NCBI GenBank assembly: GCA_002494135.1
Contig: DLBG01000057.1
Span: 1 to 6,561, forward strand
Direction of reading: 5' to 3'
Length of the DNA: 6,561 nucleotides
DNA from: Lachnospiraceae bacterium UBA7027
Lineage (GTDB): Bacteria; Bacillota; Clostridia; Lachnospirales; Lachnospiraceae
The notes beneath the pieces are model-generated. The model did not search any database and was not told where the DNA came from. It worked only from the letters and a program-made list of their open reading frames with translations. Position numbers and translations under genes: made by a program. Of the stretch, positions 1-5,352 are shown in pieces (the first letter of the stretch is position 1; each line of letters opens with the position of its first letter).

Positions 1-306
1 GTTCCGTTCAAGCGGAATATGCAATTAAAGAAAGATATTCCAAATGATTGGGTTCGGACAATAAAAAAGCATATGGACTGATTGGAGTCGGCGGATTGTT
101 TTGGCGATTTTTTGGACTTAGGTTTGGGAAAACCCGAATATCTGGAAGGGTATAAGGATGTAAGGTATTCGCTACATGTGGCTCCGAATGCACGGTTGAT
201 TATTGGCTTAGATATGGAACCGGAGAAGGTAAGAGAGTGTACGGAGTTTGAGGTTAAAGGAGTGTGTGACTATCATGGCAGCAAAACAACGTGGTATATC
301 CCGTGA
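1..306 (+). pseudogene. higB: HigB/RelE-like toxin, 5' truncated by window edge, interrupted by in-frame TGA
   Basis: Frame 1 is open from base 1 to a TGA at 79-81. It resumes in the same frame without a gap and runs to a TGA at 304-306. The part after the stop has the look of a RelE/ParE-fold HigB C-terminus: LESADCFGDF, then GLGKPEYLEGY, RYSLHV, ARLIIGLD and a final GVCDYHGSK...WYIP. The part before the stop (LKKDIPNDW, RTIKKHMD) reads as the helix that normally leads into LESAD, so both halves appear to be one protein. A single C-to-T change (CGA to TGA) would explain the stop. HigB-type toxins are ribosome-dependent mRNA nucleases. This copy is probably inactive, unless the TTG at 82 restarts a 74-residue fragment lacking the N-terminal helices. 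The 3' end overlaps the antitoxin start by 32 nt, the usual toxin-first higBA order. Family membership is judged from motifs only. The true start lies outside the window. Confidence 0.62.
256..262 (+). promoter_or_regulatory. Ribosome binding site of the antitoxin gene, inside the toxin 3' end
   Basis: AAAGGAG at 256-262 lies 12 nt before ATG 275. It decides against the upstream in-frame TTG at 248, which precedes this site, and against GTG 266, which is only 3 nt after it. Because it sits within the toxin frame, antitoxin translation may be coupled to toxin translation. The toxin stop at 79-81 could therefore reduce that coupling. Confidence 0.6.
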
Positions 307-1372
307 TTTAATTATTCATCCCGGGGAAACAATTGCAGATGTTTTGGAAGAAAGAGGCATTTCTCAGGCAGAATTGGCCACTTGTACAGGCGTAACTCCG
401 GTATATGTAAGCAATGTGATTCACGGCAAGAAAGACATTTCGGCCAGGTTTGCGCTGGCATTGGAATACGCACTTGGCGTGCCGAAGTCTTTTTGGATTA
501 ATCTGCAGGCTCATTATGATGCGGAATTGTTGGAATTCAATGAGATGCAAAGTATCACGGATGAAGAGAGATGTGTTCGGGATTCATTAAAGGATATGGT
601 GAAGTATTTCCGCAAGGAAGGTCAGATGCCGGATGAGGAGACTAAAGATGAGTCCATTCTGTCTCTTAGAAAAGTTCTTAGAATCAGCAATTTGGTAAAT
701 GTAAGGGAAATTGTTCCGGCCGGGGCTTTCCGAATGGGAAAGCAGGGATCGGTCAATGCTGATGTTTTGGGAGCGTGGGTTCGTTTGTGCCAAATCAGCA
801 TGGAGAATAAGCGGGCAGCGGGAACCTTCCGTGCTGAAGATGTTGAGCAACTGACGAAAGATCTTAAAAACGTAATGTTGGAGAATGAGCATAATACACT
901 GGAAAGTCTGCAGTATGTTTTTGCAAAGTACGGAATTGTATTTGATGTTGTGAGGAATTTCAAAGGTGCTCCGGTTCAGGGGTACGTGGCGTCCAGGCAG
1001 AACGGATCTTATCAGATGGTTGTGACATTAAGAAATGCGTATAAGGATATTTTCTGGTTTTCTGTCTTTCATGAACTGGGACACATTGTGAACGGAGATG
1101 TTGGAAAGAATTCAAAATTCCTGGATGATGAATCGGAACAGGATAAGGAAGCAGCTGCGGATGCATTTGCAAGGGAAAGTCTGATTTTGGAAGCCGATTA
1201 TCGGGTGTTTACGGCCAAAGGCAGTTTTACGATAGAGTCGATTAAAAAGTTTTCTGTCTCGCAGAATGTTATGCCTTATATTGTGATTGGAAGGCTGCAG
1301 AAGGAAAAGAAGTTGCCGTACGACCGGTTTGTAAAGTATAAAGAAGTCTATAAATGGGCAGATTGTAAGTAA
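275..1372 (+). CDS. higA: HigA-type XRE antitoxin fused to ImmA/IrrE (M78) zinc-protease domain
   Basis: The protein is 365 residues from ATG 275. Residues about 12-90 form a HigA-like helix-turn-helix unit: IHPGETIADVLEERGIS, then the recognition region around TPVYVSNVIHGKKDIS, then ALGVPKSFW and LQAHYD. Residues about 100-215 form a charged helical linker. Residues about 215-345 match the ImmA/IrrE (M78, COG2856) metalloprotease family, with the zinc motif HELGH at 266-270 and a downstream E292-AAADAFA segment that should supply the third ligand. HigA antitoxins bind and repress their own promoter and neutralise HigB. ImmA/IrrE enzymes cleave DNA-binding regulators. The fused form probably combines both roles, possibly with self-cleavage or stress-controlled cleavage, which is inference. 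It overlaps the damaged toxin by 32 nt. The zinc site is complete and the frame is undamaged, so this half of the module seems kept even though its toxin is broken. Plain HigA proteins are only about 100 residues. Confidence 0.85.
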   Translation: MAAKQRGISRDLIIHPGETIADVLEERGISQAELATCTGVTPVYVSNVIHGKKDISARFALALEYALGVPKSFWINLQAHYDAELLEFNEMQSITDEERCVRDSLKDMVKYFRKEGQMPDEETKDESILSLRKVLRISNLVNVREIVPAGAFRMGKQGSVNADVLGAWVRLCQISMENKRAAGTFRAEDVEQLTKDLKNVMLENEHNTLESLQYVFAKYGIVFDVVRNFKGAPVQGYVASRQNGSYQMVVTLRNAYKDIFWFSVFHELGHIVNGDVGKNSKFLDDESEQDKEAAADAFARESLILEADYRVFTAKGSFTIESIKKFSVSQNVMPYIVIGRLQKEKKLPYDRFVKYKEVYKWADCK

Positions 1373-1374
1373 CA

Positions 1375-1403
1375 TTGCCTTTTATATTTATATCGGACAT
1401 AAT
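1375..1403 (+). promoter_or_regulatory. Candidate sigma-A-type promoter for the carboxylesterase gene
   Basis: TTGCCT at 1375-1380 (4 of 6 consensus) and CATAAT at 1398-1403 (5 of 6) are separated by exactly 17 nt. The predicted transcription start, about 1409-1411, falls immediately before ATG 1412. A transcript from here would be leaderless or nearly so. Transcription through from the antitoxin gene is an alternative, since the gap is only 39 nt and no terminator is visible. Confidence 0.45.
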
Positions 1404-1411
1404 AGGGCTAT

Positions 1412-3232
1412 ATGGAAAAGAATAATAAATCTCAAAAGAATAGAACAACCAAAATGCCAAAGTACCTTTGGCTTTTCCCGTTCTGCTTTCTTGGATTACT
1501 GATGATTGCCATACTGGAGCTTGGACAGCATACAGTACCGGGATGGATTCTTGCATTGCTTGCAGCAGCAGGGTTTGCTGTTTTTCGCATTAAAACGAAA
1601 AATACCTTACCGGGATATGCAAGGATTATAAGCTTCCCGGTACTTATTTTGGTGTTCGGAATCATACTTGCAGTTTCCATTCCACCGGTCAAACCGGTAC
1701 CTGCCGTTCAGGGAAAGAACGGAGGAACTACAGATGTAGTTCAAATTAAACAGGGCGCACTGACGGGTGTGAAAACAGCCGACGGAGCAGTGGAAGTCTA
1801 TGCCGGAATTCCGTATGCCAAACCTCCGATAGGAGATTTGCGTTTCAGGGAACCGCAGCCGGCGGATGGATGGGAAGGAATTCTTAAAGCGGATACTTTT
1901 GCGCCCATGTCCATGCAGACACAGAGTTCCGTAATCTATTCTTCCCTGTCTCATATTGTCGGATACCATGATTACAAATGGTTTTCCATGAAAGATAATT
2001 ACCGTACCCCTGCAAGTGAGGATTCGCTTTATCTGAATATCTGGAAACCGGCCGGAGATGCAAAGGATCTCCCGGTGCTTGTCTATATTCACGGTGGGGT
2101 ATTACAGACCGGTCAGCCCTGGTATGAAGACTACAGTGGCGAAGGGCTTGCAAGAGAAGGTGTGATTGTTGTAAATATGGCATACCGTCTCGGTATTTTC
2201 GGATTCTTTGCCGATGAAGAGCTGGCAGAGGAATCCGCTAACCATACTACCGGGAATTACGGACTGCTGGATCAGATTATGGCGCTTCAGTGGGTGCAGG
2301 AGAATATTGCTGCATTCGGCGGAGATCCCGGCAACGTAACGATTGCAGGAGAGTCTGCAGGTGCTGCCTGTGTGACTGCGCTTTGTACATCTCCTCTGGC
2401 AAAGGGACTCTTTCGAAGAGCCGTTGCGGAAAGTTCCACGGTCACATCGCCGAAACCCACGCATTCCTTCCGAACCATGGAAGAAGCACTTGAAACGGGG
2501 GCGGAGACGAAGAAGCGGCTTGGTGTGAAAAACATGGAGGAATTGCGTTCCCTTCCGGCAGAGCGGATTGTTGGGGAACTGGAAGTGCATCACCATATGA
2601 CGGTGGACGGATATGCCCTGACGGAAACTCCGTACGAATCTTATAAAAAAGGAATTCATAACGAAGAGGCAATGCTGCACGGATATAACAAAGAGGAATC
2701 GGCACCGTTTATTCTCTTTGAGCAGGCAAATCTTGGGAATTACGAAGAAAAAGTGCGAGCTTATTTCGGGGATCCGTATTCAGATGAAATTCTGACGCTG
2801 ATGCCGGCAGAAACAAACGAAGAAGCAAGAAGAAACTGGGCAGGTATTTATTCCGTTGTCTTCTTTAACTATGGTCATTACTGTCTGGAAAGGCAGCAGT
2901 TGGATAACGGTGTTCCGACGTATGTTTATTATTTTACAAAGTCCAACGGACGCCTCGGGTCCTGGCACAGCGGCGAGGAAGTTTATCTTTACGGCAATAT
3001 TCTGGCGGACTCCAAACTTTATGATGAGAAAGACCGCGAATTAAGCCGGATTATGCTCGGATATTTCAAAAACTTCATTGTAAGCGGTGACCCGAACGGA
3101 GCCGGTCTGCCGGAATGGAAGCAAAGCAGCGCACCCGGCAGGGCCATGGAATTCGGAGAGACGGTATCCGAGACGGAAGTGCCGTTTTTGGAACTTTATC
3201 CGATCTTTGACAGATTCTATGGATATGAGTAA
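1412..3232 (+). CDS. Membrane-anchored type-B carboxylesterase (COesterase family)
   Basis: This 606-residue alpha/beta-hydrolase should hydrolyse carboxylic esters. Hydrophobic segments lie at about 18-37, 43-59 and 70-90. The basic N-terminus and the basic loop RIKTK (59-63) predict an N-inside topology that places the enzyme domain (about 107-606, normal family length) outside the membrane. Family signatures in order are YAGIPYAKPP (130-139), EDSLYLN (203-209, serine where the usual form has cysteine), the oxyanion-hole HGG (227-229), GNYGLLDQ (281-288), FGGDPGNVT, and the nucleophile elbow GESAG with Ser315. Likely partners are Glu429 in HGYNKEES and His519 in WHSGEE, which completes a Ser-Glu-His triad. 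The start has only a weak AGGG (1404-1407), and no better downstream start is seen. The substrate cannot be read from sequence. A released plant or host ester, such as an acetyl or feruloyl group, is one possibility among several. The frame is intact from end to end. Confidence 0.9.
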   Translation: MEKNNKSQKNRTTKMPKYLWLFPFCFLGLLMIAILELGQHTVPGWILALLAAAGFAVFRIKTKNTLPGYARIISFPVLILVFGIILAVSIPPVKPVPAVQGKNGGTTDVVQIKQGALTGVKTADGAVEVYAGIPYAKPPIGDLRFREPQPADGWEGILKADTFAPMSMQTQSSVIYSSLSHIVGYHDYKWFSMKDNYRTPASEDSLYLNIWKPAGDAKDLPVLVYIHGGVLQTGQPWYEDYSGEGLAREGVIVVNMAYRLGIFGFFADEELAEESANHTTGNYGLLDQIMALQWVQENIAAFGGDPGNVTIAGESAGAACVTALCTSPLAKGLFRRAVAESSTVTSPKPTHSFRTMEEALETGAETKKRLGVKNMEELRSLPAERIVGELEVHHHMTVDGYALTETPYESYKKGIHNEEAMLHGYNKEESAPFILFEQANLGNYEEKVRAYFGDPYSDEILTLMPAETNEEARRNWAGIYSVVFFNYGHYCLERQQLDNGVPTYVYYFTKSNGRLGSWHSGEEVYLYGNILADSKLYDEKDRELSRIMLGYFKNFIVSGDPNGAGLPEWKQSSAPGRAMEFGETVSETEVPFLELYPIFDRFYGYE

Positions 3233-3235
3233 TGT
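3207..3235 (+). promoter_or_regulatory. Candidate promoter for the D-lactate dehydrogenase gene
   Basis: A perfect -35 TTGACA at 3207-3212 lies in the last codons of the esterase gene. At 17 nt spacing the -10 is TAATGT (3230-3235), only 3 of 6 consensus. A better hexamer, TATAGT at 3239-3244, is too far away (26 nt). The promoter could give the dehydrogenase and the membrane protein their own transcript with a short leader, but the weak -10 makes it uncertain. Confidence 0.3.
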
Positions 3236-3255
3236 GTATATAGTATATGATTTGT

Positions 3256-3262
3256 AAAGGAG
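3256..3262 (+). promoter_or_regulatory. Ribosome binding site of the D-lactate dehydrogenase gene
   Basis: AAAGGAG lies 5 nt before ATG 3268. It rules out the in-frame ATG at 3247, which is upstream of this site and has no ribosome binding site of its own. Confidence 0.75.
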
Positions 3263-3267
3263 CCACT

Positions 3268-4308
3268 ATGAAAAAAATTCGAATCGCATTTTTCGATGCA
3301 AAGGAATATGACCGTCAGTCGTTTATCGCCTCCGACAAAGATGAGGAGTACGAAATCGAGTATTTCGAAACGCGTCTTTCGGAAGCAACCTGCAAACTGG
3401 CGGAAGGAAGCGATGTTGTCTGCGTTTTCGTAAACGACGATGTAAACAGCGCAGTAATTGACAGACTGACCGCAATGGGCGTAAAACTCATCGCCTTGCG
3501 CTGCGCGGGCTACAACAATGTGGACATTGAATATGCCTACGGCAAAATTCATATCGTCCGTGTTCCCGCATACTCTCCGTACGCGGTGGCGGAGCATGCC
3601 ATGGCGCTCCTTCTTACATCCATCCGACGGATTCACAAAGCGTATATCCGTACCAAGGATTTTAACTTCAGCTTAAACGGCCTGACCGGATTCGACCTGC
3701 ACGGTAAAACGGTCGGCGTGGTCGGAACGGGTAAAATCGGCAGAATCTTCATCGACATCTGCCGTGGCTTCGGCATGAATGTGATTGCTTATGACAAGTT
3801 CCCTGCAAAGGATTCCGGTATCGAATACGTGGAGCTTGACGAGCTCTGGGAAAGGGCGGATATCATTTCCTTCCACTGCCCGTTAACCGATGAAAACCGG
3901 CATATGGTGAATACGGAAAGCATTGTAAAGATGAAAAAAGGAGTTGTTTTAATCAATACATCCCGTGGTGCCCTGATTGATTCGGAAGCGCTTTTGGAGG
4001 GTATCAAACAGCGCAAAATCGGTGCGGCCTGCCTGGATGTATACGAAGAAGAATCGAATGTCTTCTTCCATGACTATTCCAATCATATCGTAAACGATGA
4101 CGTGCTGGCGCGCTTAATCTCCATGCCGAATGTAATCCTGACTTCGCATCAGGCGTTCCTTACGAACGAAGCGCTCGCAAACATTGCGGATACGACACTT
4201 GGCAACGTCCGCGAATTCTTTGAACGTGACACCTGCTCCAACGAAGTTTGCTATAAATGTGCGAATCTTGCAAACTGTAAGCAGACGCATGAGAAGAAGT
4301 GCTTTTAA
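3268..4308 (+). CDS. ldhA: D-lactate dehydrogenase (fermentative, D-2-hydroxyacid dehydrogenase family)
   Basis: This 346-residue cytoplasmic enzyme should reduce pyruvate to D-lactate with NADH, recycling NAD in fermentation. Two domains are visible. The split substrate domain covers about 1-100 plus the C-terminus, with RCAGYNNVD at 78-86 and AYSPYAVAEHA at 101-111. The NAD-binding Rossmann domain covers about 101-298, with GTGKIG at 153-158 and Asp176 after the second strand, favouring NAD over NADP. Catalytic residues are Arg233 (NTSRG), Glu262 (DVYEEE) and His294 (TSHQAF). As I recall the E. coli LdhA numbering (235, 264, 296), these fit with a constant offset of two. The tail is odd: Cys323, 328, 331, 337 and 345 form a C-x4-C-x2-C-x5-C-x7-C array after the fold should end. 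The gene starts 35 nt after the esterase and is followed after 23 nt by the membrane-protein gene. Other 2-hydroxyacid dehydrogenases such as VanH share the fold, but the overall pattern fits lactate dehydrogenase best. Confidence 0.88.
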   Translation: MKKIRIAFFDAKEYDRQSFIASDKDEEYEIEYFETRLSEATCKLAEGSDVVCVFVNDDVNSAVIDRLTAMGVKLIALRCAGYNNVDIEYAYGKIHIVRVPAYSPYAVAEHAMALLLTSIRRIHKAYIRTKDFNFSLNGLTGFDLHGKTVGVVGTGKIGRIFIDICRGFGMNVIAYDKFPAKDSGIEYVELDELWERADIISFHCPLTDENRHMVNTESIVKMKKGVVLINTSRGALIDSEALLEGIKQRKIGAACLDVYEEESNVFFHDYSNHIVNDDVLARLISMPNVILTSHQAFLTNEALANIADTTLGNVREFFERDTCSNEVCYKCANLANCKQTHEKKCF

Positions 4309-4331
4309 CCGGTTCGGATACGGAGAAGTGT

Positions 4332-5168
4332 ATGGAAAAGAATACTGTTTTATCTAAACTGAAACTGATCGGATTCATCCTGTACTTTCTGATTCTCTTC
4401 GCTGAACGCCTTTTGGCGGTGATTCTAAGCCCCGGTGTGGGAGGAGAGTATGCGCTTGTTTCCGGAAATGTCTTTAATTACATTGCCTATGCAGTCACGG
4501 CACTGAGTGTTGCTTCGGGACTGGTACTTATGATCCGCGTTCTTCCGAAGATGTTCGTTTCCGTCTTTACGAGGAAAGCGTATGATTTCGATGCAAACCG
4601 TAAATCCGTGATTCTTGCCGTAACCGTGATTCTTTTTGGTGGCATGATGCATACCGGTTTTACGATTGCACCCGTACAGTTTGTATCCTACGGCTTTCTG
4701 ATTGCGGCGATGGTTGTAAGAACGATTGAATGCTGCAGGGAAGGAAAACGCCTTGCTGCGGACAAAGATGAGCTGACTGCCGGTAAATTCAGGCTTCGTT
4801 CCTATGCATCCGTCGTCTCCGTCATCTACTTAACGCTTTTTGCCATGGCGGTGCCGGTGAGCTATATTTCCTTTCAGGAAATGCCGTTACGGGTTGTCTT
4901 TTTTGCGGTAGAATTTACGACGGTGTTCGTCCTGGTTCCGGTCTTCGGACTGCTGATGCTTCGTTTTTTTGAATCGGGCGTGACCTCGTTTTCGTTTGTT
5001 TATCCGGTTATTATTCTGCTTTTCTCCGGTGCCACGGTGGCACTGAAGTGGAGGGAGGAGATTAACTGGTTTGTGCTGATTTTTCTTATACTGACGCTTG
5101 TTTTTTACTTAAGTTTCGGGCTGATTGCGCGGGCAAAGGTAAAACGGCTGGTGACGGAGGAAGAATGA
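4332..5168 (+). CDS. Uncharacterised polytopic membrane protein, about eight membrane segments
   Basis: I do not recognise this 278-residue protein. Hydrophobic stretches that could span the membrane lie at about 11-32, 47-70, 92-108, 112-129, 158-178, 186-209, 220-238 and 245-266. Basic residues cluster in loops (RVLPK at 69-73; a charged loop of about 135-157 with CCREGKRLAADKDE; KVKR at 269-272), consistent with cytoplasmic loops. No transporter, kinase or peptidase motif is visible. ATG 4332 is chosen because GGAG (4322-4325) lies 6 nt upstream. A GTG at 4299 would overlap the dehydrogenase gene and has no such site. The gap to the dehydrogenase gene is 23 nt, so the two are probably co-transcribed. 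A link to lactate metabolism is possible but unsupported by any motif. Confidence 0.75.
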   Translation: MEKNTVLSKLKLIGFILYFLILFAERLLAVILSPGVGGEYALVSGNVFNYIAYAVTALSVASGLVLMIRVLPKMFVSVFTRKAYDFDANRKSVILAVTVILFGGMMHTGFTIAPVQFVSYGFLIAAMVVRTIECCREGKRLAADKDELTAGKFRLRSYASVVSVIYLTLFAMAVPVSYISFQEMPLRVVFFAVEFTTVFVLVPVFGLLMLRFFESGVTSFSFVYPVIILLFSGATVALKWREEINWFVLIFLILTLVFYLSFGLIARAKVKRLVTEEE

Positions 5169-5203
5169 TACCCTAACATCATCCAAAATGGAATCATAGC
5201 GGT

Positions 5204-5217
5204 TTGCAATTATGCAA
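5204..5217. repeat. Palindrome TTGCA-N4-TGCAA, possible operator
   Basis: Perfect 5-bp arms surround ATTA in the gap between the membrane-protein gene and the fusion gene. It lies 8 nt before a second, longer palindrome that also carries GCAA/TTGC. Short arms like these can arise by chance, so the pairing with its neighbour is the main support. Confidence 0.3.
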
Positions 5218-5225
5218 GTCAACAT

Positions 5226-5243
5226 ATTCGCAATGTTGCGAAT
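5226..5243. promoter_or_regulatory. 18-bp palindrome ATTCGCAA-TG-TTGCGAAT, candidate operator
   Basis: Perfect 8-bp arms surround a 2-nt centre, about 40 nt upstream of the -10 element of the fusion gene. The 2-nt centre is too small for a good RNA loop and no T-run follows, so a site for a dimeric DNA-binding protein is more likely than a terminator. Its place upstream of the -35 region would suit an activator, or a repressor acting with the neighbouring palindrome at 5204-5217. Confidence 0.45.
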
Positions 5244-5283
5244 TATAACACGGTGGACTTTGGGTGTCTTTTGCGGGGAAATA

Positions 5284-5292
5284 TGATATAAT
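5284..5292 (+). promoter_or_regulatory. Extended -10 promoter of the polysaccharide fusion gene
   Basis: TGATATAAT at 5284-5292 is a TGn extension plus a perfect TATAAT at 5287-5292. The -35 region is poor: the best fit is TGTCTT at 5265-5270 with 16 nt spacing. Extended -10 promoters can work without a good -35, and a poor -35 also fits activator dependence. The transcription start should be near 5299, giving a leader of about 53 nt. Confidence 0.65.
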
Positions 5293-5316
5293 AAACTAGT
5301 ATATTTGTGTACTACA

Positions 5317-5339
5317 TTTAAGAAGAATCATATCTTAAG
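5317..5339 (+). promoter_or_regulatory. Weak leader hairpin overlapping the ribosome binding site
   Basis: The arms TTTAAGA (5317-5323) and TCTTAAG (5333-5339) can pair, with one G-U pair and a 9-nt loop. The 3' arm covers the first three bases of the AAGGAG ribosome binding site at 5337-5342. The stem is A/T-rich and probably unstable, so any effect on translation would be mild. Confidence 0.22.
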
Positions 5340-5352
5340 GAGAGTTTAGTCG

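Noticed and set aside
79..81. TGA recoded as an amino acid (for example tryptophan), making the toxin intact
   Set aside because: TGG encodes tryptophan throughout, the long genes contain no internal TGA in frame, and the membrane-protein gene ends naturally at a TGA. Nothing else suggests an altered code.
248..274. Upstream TTG start for the antitoxin gene
   Set aside because: The ribosome binding site AAAGGAG at 256-262 lies after this TTG, and the HigA-like similarity begins only after ATG 275.
1607..2092. Long minus-strand open frames under the esterase gene (also 2102-2680)
   Set aside because: They lie opposite a clear esterase with all catalytic motifs, have no recognisable domains and are rich in residues typical of antisense translation.
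3247..3267. Earlier ATG for the lactate dehydrogenase
   Set aside because: No ribosome binding site precedes it, and the strong AAAGGAG at 3256-3262 serves ATG 3268. The extra residues do not fit the family N-terminus.
4045..4068. Perfect 8-bp inverted repeat GAAGAAGA-N8-TCTTCTTC as a hairpin or terminator
   Set aside because: It lies in the middle of the dehydrogenase gene, over codons for the conserved catalytic Glu segment and a Phe-Phe run. It is best explained by the codons used, and no T-run follows.
4299..4331. GTG start for the membrane protein overlapping the dehydrogenase gene
   Set aside because: ATG 4332 has a well-placed GGAG 6 nt upstream, while the extra 11 residues are polar and have no support.
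5226..5243. Rho-independent terminator for the upstream operon
   Set aside because: The centre is only 2 nt, the stem is not GC-rich and no T-tract follows, so an operator reading is preferred.
5297..5314. Inverted repeat TAGTA-N8-TACTA around the expected transcription start
   Set aside because: The arms are short and A/T-rich in an A/T-rich stretch, with no second copy nearby. It cannot be told from chance.
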